Shown here in pieces: positions 1 through 7,886 of a DNA stretch of 64,000 bases. The translations under genes and the position numbers were made by a program. The first letter of the stretch is position 1. The number at the start of each line of letters is the position of its first letter. A model generated the notes under the pieces. That model searched no databases. It was not told the DNA's origin and worked only from the letters and a program-made list of their open reading frames with translations. Source of the stretch: an uncultured Oligoflexia bacterium. GTDB taxonomy: Bacteria; Bdellovibrionota; Bacteriovoracia; Bacteriovoracales; Bacteriovoracaceae. The stretch lies in contig CAJXPQ010000008.1 of assembly GCA_913058265.1 (NCBI GenBank), forward strand, positions 62,001 through 126,000, given 5' to 3'.

Positions 1-702
1 CAGCAGTATGAGAATGATCAACCTATTTTTGAGCATTATAATATTGATGTCGAAATTGAAAGAGCACTTAGTAATAAGGTATATCTACGCTCTGGTGGAT
101 CATTAAATATTGATCAAACTGAGGCACTTGTTTCTATCGATGTTAATACAGGCAAATTTGTAGGAAAAAGAAGTTTAGAGGAAACGATTCTTAAAACAAA
201 CTTAGAAGCGGTAAGAGAGCTTGCTTACCAGTTAAGAGTTCGTAACTGTGGTGGTATCATCATCATCGACTTCATTGATATGGAAAAAGAAGAGCATAAA
301 GAACAAGTCTATACCACACTACTTGAGGCGCTTAAGAAAGATAGAGCTAAAACAAATGTCCTTCCTATCTCTGGGCTAGGACTTGTTGAAATGACAAGAA
401 AGCGAACACGAGATACCTTAACTCGTGTAATGTGTGAGCCCTGCCCTTATTGTGAAGGAACAGGAACAGTAAAATCTGTAAGCACTGTCTGCTATGAAAT
501 TTTAAGAGAAATCACTAAAGGGATGAAGAAGGCTAAGAATAAAAAAATTTCTATCTATGCTCATCCTGAAGTAAGTGCACAACTCACTAGTGAAGACTTT
601 TCAATCATCGAAGTACTAGAAGAAAAATATGGAAAGCAATTAATTATTAGAGCGGATAACTCTTATCATATTGAACAGTATGAAATTTTTTTTAATGACT
701 AG
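1..702 (+). CDS. Ribonuclease E/G family protein, 3' part
   Basis: The reading frame is open from base 1, so the N-terminal S1 and RNase H-like parts lie outside the window. The remaining 233 residues match the catalytic half of RNase E/G, the endonuclease that processes rRNA and mRNA. Visible motifs are the DNase I-like SIDVNTGKFVG and IIIIDFIDM segments, which hold the two Mg-binding aspartates, then VEMTRKRTRDTL and the zinc-link CPYC at about fragment residues 148-151. It ends shortly after a small C-terminal domain, with no long degradosome scaffold, which fits the RNase G type better than E. coli RNase E. The 3' end overlaps the convergent gene by 4 bases. Confidence 0.93.
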   Translation, partial: QQYENDQPIFEHYNIDVEIERALSNKVYLRSGGSLNIDQTEALVSIDVNTGKFVGKRSLEETILKTNLEAVRELAYQLRVRNCGGIIIIDFIDMEKEEHKEQVYTTLLEALKKDRAKTNVLPISGLGLVEMTRKRTRDTLTRVMCEPCPYCEGTGTVKSVSTVCYEILREITKGMKKAKNKKISIYAHPEVSAQLTSEDFSIIEVLEEKYGKQLIIRADNSYHIEQYEIFFND

Positions 703-1460
703 TCCACGATAGCTGCTGGAAGTCTCGATTCACAATTAATTTCTTTTTGAATCGTTGCTTCTCCCACCTTAAAACCTAAAACATTAAACCAAGGTTTCTG
801 ATATTCCTCTTGGTAGAAGAACGCATTGGTAACTTCTCCTAAGGCATTTTCTTTAAGTGTGAAATTTCTGACGACACCGTTATCCATTGAGAGTTGAGTG
901 ATGATTTCTGGTAAGCCTTGAATGGTATTCAGTGGTCTTACTCTGGTCTTAAAGTTTCCTGCAGTGATATCGTCTTGAGTAATATCAAACTTTGAAGAGA
1001 TGACTTCGCCACTTTTCATTCTCTGATAAATATTAAATGAAAGTATCTGTGCTTGATTATTAAGTTTAATATTATTAATTGAACAGTTCCCATAGTCAGA
1101 TGCGACAAGTTTTGTCTTTAATTCTTTAAGGCTTGGTTTGTGTGTGAGTGAATCAAGTGCTTCAGAGTAAATGCCGCTTATTTCTTCTGTGCGTGATTTC
1201 AAAATAATTCTATTCGCATAGTCCATACTGGCCTGTAACTTTTCGACTTCGATCTTGGTCAGTTTTCCATTTGCCATTTCTTCTGTGAGACTTTTCTTGA
1301 TACTACTAAACTCGAGTTGAAGACTAGTCAGTAACATTTTTTGAAGATCATATTGGTTCTCTAACTCTTGAAGTGCTTTGGCATATTTGTTCACTGAATA
1401 TTCATCCTTAAGTTGTGATGGTATCTTAAGGTCAAAATCTTTGATGATCGCACTCTCCAA
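699..1460 (-). CDS. Hypothetical secreted protein with interrupted signal peptide
   Basis: I do not recognise the family. The only start giving this frame is a TTG at 1460. The natural start is probably the ATG at 1556, preceded by TAAGG. In that frame the product begins MKKILLSIIL, meets a TAA at 1526-1524, then continues TSQLSFAS and directly into this frame. A typical signal peptide is therefore broken by one stop codon (TTA to TAA would explain it). The mature part has a long helical, coiled-coil-like N-terminal half and a beta-rich C-terminal half. It may be a recent pseudogene, or the base may be wrong in the assembly. Confidence 0.6.
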   Translation of the reverse strand: MESAIIKDFDLKIPSQLKDEYSVNKYAKALQELENQYDLQKMLLTSLQLEFSSIKKSLTEEMANGKLTKIEVEKLQASMDYANRIILKSRTEEISGIYSEALDSLTHKPSLKELKTKLVASDYGNCSINNIKLNNQAQILSFNIYQRMKSGEVISSKFDITQDDITAGNFKTRVRPLNTIQGLPEIITQLSMDNGVVRNFTLKENALGEVTNAFFYQEEYQKPWFNVLGFKVGEATIQKEINCESRLPAAIVD

Positions 1461-1735
1461 GCGATCAATTTTATCTTTAAAAAACTGAAACCTTTCCGGA
1501 CTTGCAAAGCTAAGTTGAGAGGTTTATAAGATTATAGATAGTAATATTTTCTTCATATAAACCTTATCGTCCCTCAACTTAATAAGCTTGAGCTTTTTGG
1601 TCTCTCTTTGCTTCCGCAAGTACTAAGTGTTTGATTTCTAATACTTTAGATAGTGAATTTGCTCAAAGTAGCTACTAATTCTCTAAGTATTGTATGATAA
1701 TGGATAAAGGATTGAGTCATTATTAGGAATAAAAT

Positions 1736-3139
1736 ATGAATAAGCTTTTTATACTAATCACCCGTATTTTTCTTGGGGGGGGACTTGCTCTCTGTTTTTT
1801 GTATGTAGTTCTTTTGAGTTATATTTATTACTCAGATACTAGAGATGTCAAAATTGTTACCAATGTTAAATCTATTTATTCGCGGATTAAAGAACCTCAC
1901 CAGTTAGAGCTACTAAAGCATGGTATTGATAGCTTAATTAAGCGGATTGATATGATTAAGTCCGCAAAAGAATCTATTGAGTTAGAGTTTTTTATTTATG
2001 AATTAGATGAAGCAAGTACGCTTGTAACTCAAGAACTGATCAAAGCCTCTAAAAGAGGTGTGAAGATAAAGCTTCTTGTTGATTATTCTGTGGCAGTATT
2101 TAAGCTCGCTCCGAAGTATGCTGGAGAACTCATGGAATCAGGGATTGAGGTCCGCTATTATAATACAGCTGCAAATTCTAATCTTATAGCTGTTCAGCAT
2201 CGTAATCATAGAAAACTTCTCATTGTGGATGGAGTGAGTGCTGTTACAGGTGGAAGAAATATTGCTACCGAGTACTTCGATCTTAACGAAAGTTATAACT
2301 TTCTAGATTATGATGTGGTTGTAAACGGAAAAATTGTTAGAGACATAAGGCAAAGTTTTTTTCATTACTGGGAATCGGACTATGCCTCTATTCCTGATAA
2401 GGATATTAATGGAGAGTCTTACTTCTCGAATAAGTCCATTGATAAAAAGATTCTTAATAAAATTGTAGCAGCGAGACTCAGTTATAATGAAAGAAAAGAA
2501 ACTTCTGAATGTCGAGACATTGCTTTTACTACGGACTTTCCAGGTGTGTTGGTAAATAACAGACAAGTATATAAGAGGCTTGAGGAATTGGTTCAGAGTG
2601 CAACAGAGGAGTTGATTGCTGAATCACCTTATTTAATTTTAAGAAAAGATGGAGCTGAGTTAATAAAATCAGTCACAAGTAGAGGAGTTTCTTTTTCCAT
2701 CTTAACCAATGGTCTTCACTCTACAGATGCATATTATACATCTGCTGCCATGGGCTTAAGTCTAGGAGTCATGGAGGATATAGATTTAACTTTATATTTA
2801 TTCGAAGGTAAGAGTATCTATTCTCAGGAGACAGTTGGTGATCGTTGGGGAATACATTCTAAAAGAGCAGTTGTTGATAAGAAGCATACTGTTATTGGAA
2901 CTTATAATATTGATCCAAGATCTGCGAACCTAAACTCAGAGATGATTATTATTTGCCGGGATAATCCAGAGCTCGCAAGTATTATTTTAGATGACATTAA
3001 TGAGAGAATTAACGGTTCTATAAAACTAGGTGTTGATGATTATAATCTATCTGCTATCACTAAAGATGCAGGCAGGTCTAGCGTTATAAAGTTCTACCTC
3101 TCCCTACCTTTGGTCTTCTTTTTAGAATTTTTACTCTGA
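1736..3139 (+). CDS. Phospholipase D / cardiolipin synthase-like protein
   Basis: A 467-residue membrane-anchored member of the PLD superfamily. Residues 7-31 form one hydrophobic N-terminal segment. Two HKD motifs are intact: H158-R-K160-LLIV-D165 followed by GGRN, and H374-S-K376-RAVV-D381 followed by GTYNIDPRS. This pairing is typical of phosphatidyltransferase/cardiolipin synthase-type enzymes and of bacterial PLDs; the exact substrate cannot be read from the sequence. The hydrophobic C-terminus ending in LEFLL resembles that of related proteins, so the end looks natural although it overlaps the convergent interrupted gene by 46 bases. The start follows AGGAATAAAAT. Confidence 0.88.
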   Translation: MNKLFILITRIFLGGGLALCFLYVVLLSYIYYSDTRDVKIVTNVKSIYSRIKEPHQLELLKHGIDSLIKRIDMIKSAKESIELEFFIYELDEASTLVTQELIKASKRGVKIKLLVDYSVAVFKLAPKYAGELMESGIEVRYYNTAANSNLIAVQHRNHRKLLIVDGVSAVTGGRNIATEYFDLNESYNFLDYDVVVNGKIVRDIRQSFFHYWESDYASIPDKDINGESYFSNKSIDKKILNKIVAARLSYNERKETSECRDIAFTTDFPGVLVNNRQVYKRLEELVQSATEELIAESPYLILRKDGAELIKSVTSRGVSFSILTNGLHSTDAYYTSAAMGLSLGVMEDIDLTLYLFEGKSIYSQETVGDRWGIHSKRAVVDKKHTVIGTYNIDPRSANLNSEMIIICRDNPELASIILDDINERINGSIKLGVDDYNLSAITKDAGRSSVIKFYLSLPLVFFLEFLL

Positions 3140-3732
3140 AGTATTTGATCTAAGACTTGTACTTGCTCCGCTGAAAGATCTTTGTTTTTCTTTGCTGCTT
3201 TAACCAAGTGAGTGACGTCTATCAATTTACCCAAATGAGTAAGTCTTTTGATACTTTTCTCTAGTTGCTCAAATGAGGTCTTCTTGGTTAAATCAATATC
3301 TATTGTTGTGATTTTTCCGGAGTAGAGACCACTCTTTCTAAACCTCTTTAAGGCTTTCTTGGAGCCATAATAATTACCTGAAGTCGTATATTCTATCTCT
3401 TCTTTAGAGATATTTAGGGGAGACCCTGAAAAGCCATTTGCATTAGCGATCTTGGAGTGCAAATCTTTAATTTCCTCTGGAATGTCTCTTTGGAGCTCAA
3501 ATAGAATGTATTCAACTGTTTTTGCAGAGTATACAGTTCTTCCATTTTTAAGAAGCTTCCCAGTCTGGATTTCTCTTACTAATTTAATATATTAAAAATC
3601 ATTAGTCGTCAGATGAAGAAAGTAGTCATGTTCTTTCTCAGGTGTTTTTATCGCCCAGTTCATAGGAAGAATAATTCCCTCTCTATCAAAAGCCATGAAA
3701 AAACGAGTTTTATGATTTAAGAGCTGTAGGTA
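3094..3732 (-). pseudogene. Interrupted hypothetical gene (in-frame TAA)
   Basis: One continuous frame of 213 codons is interrupted by a single TAA at 3594-3592. Upstream of it the frame reads FFMAFDREGIILPMNW and HDYFLHLTTNDF; downstream it continues YIKLVREIQTGKLL and then a lysine-rich 160-residue tail. The fact that the frame is kept and the protein-like composition is similar on both sides suggests one original gene. No convincing start codon remains: the first ATG is at 3696, and a stop lies just before the frame opens. I do not recognise the family. The 3' end overlaps the PLD gene tail to tail. Confidence 0.5.
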
Positions 3733-3992
3733 TTATTTGAATAAAATCAATGCAAAAACTAACCAAAAAAAAGAATTTATATAGAAAATAAAGACCGGAA
3801 GCTCTATACGCAAAAAGGTGAAGGTGAAGTAACCCTAGGCTCCGATAAATACAGTCCCAATAATAGGGGATAGTGTCGACTGCGGTATGGCGCTGGTATA
3901 TTTCAATTGAGATTGATGTATGATTTTCATAGCTAGATTCTACTACTTTAATGTGATACAAGACAAATAGAAAAAAATATATGAGGAATACT

Positions 3993-4463
3993 ATGCTAAA
4001 CAACGATGTATTACGAAGAGTTCGCTATATTGTCGATTTCAATGACCATAAGATGATGCAGGTCTTTGCTTCTGCAGGTTTAGAGATTACTCGCGAACAG
4101 TTAAGTAATTGGCTCAAGAAAGATGATGATGCAGATTATAAGTCTCTTAAGGATGCCGAGTTATCAATGTTTTTGAATGGCTTAATTAATGAAAAGCGTG
4201 GCAAGAGAGAAGGTGAACAACCTAAACCTGAAGCGAGTCTAAATAATAATTTAGTTTTTAGAAAACTCATGATTGCTTTTAACCTTAAATCTGAAGATGT
4301 GATGGAACTATTTAAACTGGCAGATTTAAAAGTTGGAAAGTCTGAACTCAGCGCATTTTTTAGAAAAAAAGAACATAAGAACTACAGGGAGTGTAAGGCG
4401 CAAATGCTTCGAAATTTCTTGAAGGGTTTACAAATGAAATACAGAGACCAAGAGACAGAATAA
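3993..4463 (+). CDS. DUF1456 family protein (YehS-like)
   Basis: The product is 156 residues and carries two copies of the DUF1456 repeat, the first starting MLNNDVLRRVRYIVDFND and the second NNLVFRKLMIAFNL. This matches E. coli YehS-like proteins. The function is unknown in the family. An upstream ATG at 3981 is in frame, but the ATG at 3993 is preferred because GAGGA lies 7-8 bases upstream of it and because family members start MLNND. The gene is followed at 10 bases by a convergent DUF456 gene. Confidence 0.85.
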   Translation: MLNNDVLRRVRYIVDFNDHKMMQVFASAGLEITREQLSNWLKKDDDADYKSLKDAELSMFLNGLINEKRGKREGEQPKPEASLNNNLVFRKLMIAFNLKSEDVMELFKLADLKVGKSELSAFFRKKEHKNYRECKAQMLRNFLKGLQMKYRDQETE

Positions 4464-4472
4464 TTAGTTACG

Positions 4473-4946
4473 CTATATTACGAGGGTTATATAATAGATA
4501 GCAATCCCAATAGATGTAAGTACCTTTCCAGCAGTGCCCAAGAGAACTCCAATAACGGAACCAATAGCTGGCTTTATCGCCTTGGAGTAGGTTTTACCGT
4601 TAATAGCTTCTCCCATTAAGGCCCCAAGAAATGCACCTGCGATTGCTCGTCCTGGTATTGGCGTAACAAAGCCTGCAAATAGCCCTATAGTGCCTCCCCA
4701 AAAGCCATATTTAGTACCTTGAAACCTCTTCGTAGCGATACCTGGAAGAATGAAATCTTGAACAGTTATTAAAGTGACGATTATTGAAATCGCGATCATC
4801 GTATTGGAGGAAATATCAACTCTGGTTTGATCCAGTATAATCAAAGCAAGTAGACTTAATGGCAGTCCTGGTAATAAAGGAACAATGCATCCCACAATGC
4901 CGGATATAAGTAGAATCATTTCGAGAATAATATATAATTCATTCAT
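4473..4946 (-). CDS. DUF456 membrane protein
   Basis: A 157-residue integral membrane protein with the DUF456 pattern: an N-terminal hairpin ending in PLLPGLPLSLLALI, and a glycine-rich second half (GFWGGTIGLFAGFVTPIPGR, then GAFLGALMGEAING) resembling glycine-zipper segments. About four membrane helices are expected. The family has no established function. It is transcribed divergently from the SHOCT/DUF4870 gene with only 28 bases between the starts. Confidence 0.85.
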   Translation of the reverse strand: MNELYIILEMILLISGIVGCIVPLLPGLPLSLLALIILDQTRVDISSNTMIAISIIVTLITVQDFILPGIATKRFQGTKYGFWGGTIGLFAGFVTPIPGRAIAGAFLGALMGEAINGKTYSKAIKPAIGSVIGVLLGTAGKVLTSIGIAIYYITLVI

Positions 4947-4974
4947 AATATAACTTTAGTACAAAAGAGTCTTT

Positions 4975-5466
4975 ATGGATAAGTATAGTGAATTAGAAAA
5001 AATGAATGAATTAAAAGAGAAAGGTGTTATCACTGAGGCCGAGTTTTTAAAGATGAAAGCTGATCTTCTAAAAGGTGAACCCCAAGATTCTTCATTCAAC
5101 ACCTCCACACTGGGCAAAGGTCTAAGTGTTTCTAACGATAAGGATATTTCTTTTTATATGCATCTATCTCAATACTTGGGTTGGTTGCTACCAATCGCAG
5201 GTTGGATTGCTCCTATCGTTCTGTGGCAAACTAATAAAGATAAATCAAAACTCATAGACGTGAGTGGCGTAAATATAACGAATTGGATTATTTCAAACAT
5301 TATTTATATATCTATTTCGCTCTTATTAAGTCTTATCCTAATTGGATATTTATTTCTTATGGTCTTATTTGTTCTAAACTCTGTATACCCGATTATTGGA
5401 GCTCTTAAGGCAAAGCAGGGGGAAGTTTGGCGTTATCCTGGAACAATAAACTTTCTTAAGTCTTAA
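4975..5466 (+). CDS. SHOCT and DUF4870 domain membrane protein
   Basis: Residues 1-34 form a SHOCT-type short helical hairpin (LEKMNELKEKGVITEAEFLKMKADLL), often found at the ends of membrane and nucleic-acid-associated proteins. Residues about 58-160 form a DUF4870 region with three hydrophobic helices, beginning MHLSQYLGWLLPIAGWIAP. The role is unknown. The predicted location is the inner membrane. Confidence 0.85.
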   Translation: MDKYSELEKMNELKEKGVITEAEFLKMKADLLKGEPQDSSFNTSTLGKGLSVSNDKDISFYMHLSQYLGWLLPIAGWIAPIVLWQTNKDKSKLIDVSGVNITNWIISNIIYISISLLLSLILIGYLFLMVLFVLNSVYPIIGALKAKQGEVWRYPGTINFLKS

Positions 5467-5479
5467 GATTCATCATGAG

Positions 5480-6007
5480 CTATCTTAATTGCCTATTATA
5501 AAGAAATAGGTCTGAAGTAGAAAGAAATGATGAACTTCTATCCTTCTGGCCTATTTGTCTCATAGTTATTTTGAATTTATATTTGTTTCTTAATTCTGTG
5601 AGTAAATCTCTAAAATCAACTCTTCCTTTCGCTGTATAATAAATACAAATTGAATTATCTGATAGGGGAATCAAAACATGGGTAATATTCATTTCTAATT
5701 TTAAGTAATCAACTAAAGTATTTATTTCGGCCTTAAGATTTACAATCTTTTTATCTAGATTTTTTCTTTGGGTTTTATCCTCTTTTGTAGCATACCTAAT
5801 TAATGAACCACTATCGAAAAATTTTTCCTTACTGTCTTCATTATCAGTTTTCAAACTCGTAATAACTGCTAGATCTTGACCGAACTCAGTTTTTATAACA
5901 ACTTCCGCTCCGTACCTAAAGGTTTGCTTGTCAGAGATATACACTTTATATAAGTTCGTATCCGCAAAAACTCTTGCAAAAAAGAATGATTTTTTATTTT
6001 CTTTCAT
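5480..6007 (-). CDS. PSP1/RicT-like protein lacking the cysteine cluster
   Basis: The 175-residue product matches the PSP1 domain of RicT (YaaT), a partner of the Y-complex that affects RNase Y and biofilm or sporulation in Bacillus. Support comes from FARVFADTNLYKV near the N-terminus and from ICIYYTAKGRVDFRDLL and FKITMRQIGQKD at about residues 123-155. Canonical RicT proteins continue with a Gly/Cys-rich iron-sulfur region; here the protein ends about 20 residues later without any such cysteines. It is either a divergent short paralog or a truncated gene. It is divergent from the dioxygenase gene. Confidence 0.65.
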   Translation of the reverse strand: MKENKKSFFFARVFADTNLYKVYISDKQTFRYGAEVVIKTEFGQDLAVITSLKTDNEDSKEKFFDSGSLIRYATKEDKTQRKNLDKKIVNLKAEINTLVDYLKLEMNITHVLIPLSDNSICIYYTAKGRVDFRDLLTELRNKYKFKITMRQIGQKDRSSSFLSTSDLFLYNRQLR

Positions 6008-6145
6008 TAGTGCTCCTTTTTATTCCATTGTGACACTAAAAAATCTGATTGTATCTATAACAAAAGTCTATATCAATTATTTGTATTATCTATTTTGTTT
6101 ATGTTTAACTCTCACTTATGCTTAACAAGTCCAATAGCAGGAACC

Positions 6146-6796
6146 ATGACTGATTTAAATAGAAGAAACTTAATAAGAAATACTGTCCTTGCAGCTGGAA
6201 CGCTAGGTCTAAGTCTTAGTGCCTTGGGGAATAGTTGTGATATTACTGCCACACAACCAGAAGGATCATTTTTCCCAGAAAACAATCAAAAAGACAAAGA
6301 TAATGATCTTACTCAAGTTGCTGGAAGTCGTCGCCTTGCGTTGGGCGAGGTCGTTTTAATGAAAGGGTTAGTCAAGGATCAGGAATGCAAACCTATTAAA
6401 GGTGCCTTAGTTGAAATATGGCAGGCCTGTGAATCTGGAAAATATAATCACTCTGGTGATCCAAATAATGCTGCGCTTGACCCAAATTTTCAATACTGGG
6501 GACGTGCAATTACAAATGAGCGCGGTGAGTATATTTTTAAAACCATTAAGCCTGGAGAATACCAAGCGACCAGTACATGGGTAAGGCCCCCTCATATTCA
6601 TATGAAAGTTCATTTGCGTGGTCATCAAGAACTTATCACTCAAGTCTATTTTAAAGAAAATAAACGTCTTAATGATCTAGACCGATTACTAAATTCAGTT
6701 AGTCCAAAAGAGAGGGAAGATCTAACTGTAGACTTTAAAAAGAATGCAACAGGTCCTAGAATAGGAACTTTCAATATTACCCTGAATGCACTTTAA
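6146..6796 (+). CDS. Intradiol ring-cleavage dioxygenase-like protein, exported
   Basis: The product is a 216-residue relative of protocatechuate 3,4-dioxygenase, a non-heme Fe(III) enzyme that opens catechol rings. The four expected iron ligands are visible: Tyr100 (SGKYNH), Tyr139 (GEYQ), His150 and His152 (RPPHIH). The ATG at 6146 is chosen because AGGA precedes it and because the protein then starts with NRRNLIRN plus a hydrophobic stretch, a twin-arginine-type signal. Export is unusual for aromatic catabolism, although secreted intradiol-like proteins are known. No other aromatic degradation genes are nearby, so the substrate is unknown. Confidence 0.85.
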   Translation: MTDLNRRNLIRNTVLAAGTLGLSLSALGNSCDITATQPEGSFFPENNQKDKDNDLTQVAGSRRLALGEVVLMKGLVKDQECKPIKGALVEIWQACESGKYNHSGDPNNAALDPNFQYWGRAITNERGEYIFKTIKPGEYQATSTWVRPPHIHMKVHLRGHQELITQVYFKENKRLNDLDRLLNSVSPKEREDLTVDFKKNATGPRIGTFNITLNAL

Positions 6797-6885
6797 CTGA
6801 GTGGCATCTCCTCGATACTTGTACTTATGTAAAAAAAAATGAGAATTTTGGATACTAAAATTTGAACAATTAAAGAGGAGAACTT

Positions 6886-7704
6886 ATGAATTTAGATCCC
6901 CAAATCTATTTAAACAAAGCCGTAGAGCTTGTCATGGCATACGGACCAAAAGTTGTACTGGCGATAATCACTCTTTTCCTTGGAACATGGGGAGTTGGGG
7001 TCATCGGTAAGATATTTGACCGAGCATTATCTAAAATGAACTTCGACGATACGCTTCAACCGTACCTTGTTGGAATTAGCACTATGCTACTTAAGGTCAT
7101 CCTTTATATCAGTGTCATTGGAATGCTAGGAGTGCAAACCACATCATTGATTGCTGTTCTTGGAGCTGCAGGTTTAGCTGTTGGTTTGGCATTGCAAGGA
7201 AGCTTAGGCAACTTTGCTGGTGGTGTTTTAATTTTAATCTTTAAGCCAATTAAAAAAGGAGACTTGATTGAGACGGGTGGAGTCACTGGAGTTGTTGAAT
7301 CTATCCAACCATTTGTCACTGTCATTCTTTCTCCTGATAATATTGTTCACTATATTCCAAATGGGGAACTTTCAAGTGGTACAATAAAGAACTATTCAAT
7401 CAATCAAGAGAGAAGAGTCGATCTCACTTTTGGGATTGGTTATGGAGATTGTATAGATCAAGCGAAAGAAGTTTTTACAAAAGTGGCTAAGGCATGCCCA
7501 AATGTCATTCAAGGTTTAGGTCCTGATGTTTATGTTTCTGGACTTGGTGACAGTTCTGTTGATTTTGCCGTTCGTCCTTATTGTAAGCCGGAACATTATT
7601 GGGATGTTTTCTTCTATATGCATGAAAATGTGAAAAAAGAGCTAGATAAAGCTGGTATCTCGATTCCATTTCCACAAAGAGATATTCATCTTCATAATCA
7701 ATAA
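6886..7704 (+). CDS. Small-conductance mechanosensitive channel, MscS family
   Basis: A 272-residue MscS protein that opens under membrane tension to release solutes. It has three N-terminal membrane helices, the third being the glycine/alanine-rich pore helix AAGLAVGLALQGSLGNFAGG at about residues 95-115, followed by the beta domain (KPIKKGDLIETGGVTGVV) and a C-terminal alpha/beta domain. The length is close to E. coli MscS. A strong AGAGGAG lies upstream of the ATG. It stands alone as a single transcription unit. Confidence 0.95.
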   Translation: MNLDPQIYLNKAVELVMAYGPKVVLAIITLFLGTWGVGVIGKIFDRALSKMNFDDTLQPYLVGISTMLLKVILYISVIGMLGVQTTSLIAVLGAAGLAVGLALQGSLGNFAGGVLILIFKPIKKGDLIETGGVTGVVESIQPFVTVILSPDNIVHYIPNGELSSGTIKNYSINQERRVDLTFGIGYGDCIDQAKEVFTKVAKACPNVIQGLGPDVYVSGLGDSSVDFAVRPYCKPEHYWDVFFYMHENVKKELDKAGISIPFPQRDIHLHNQ

Positions 7705-7727
7705 GCTATAAAGTTTGAGTAAACCAT

Positions 7728-7752
7728 GAGTACAGCATACTTTGCTGTGCTC
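7728..7752 (+). terminator. Hairpin downstream of mscS, possible terminator
   Basis: Ten-base arms GAGTACAGCA and TGCTGTGCTC (one G-T pair) enclose a 5-base loop 24 bases after the MscS stop codon. No T-run follows, so this may be a processing or pausing hairpin rather than an intrinsic terminator. Confidence 0.35.
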
Positions 7753-7886
7753 AACTCAATTCGAGCCTAGCGATATCAAAGACTTACATCCCTAAATATA
7801 TTATTCCTCTGCATCAGACGTTAATCAACTTATAGTACTATCTAGCCGATAAATAGCATCACAGACTTGTTATCCATAGGAGTAGT

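Noticed and set aside
1583-1725. Possible remnant minus-strand small gene (fragments reading MTQSFIHYH and KVLEIKHLVLAEAKRDQKAQAY)
   Set aside because: Needs a frameshift, has no recognisable family, and overlaps the promoter region of the PLD gene.
3710-4003. A 97-codon minus-strand ORF between the interrupted gene and the DUF1456 gene
   Set aside because: Phe/Tyr-rich composition without domain-like pattern, starts inside the DUF1456 gene, no ribosome binding site; probably chance in AT-rich DNA.
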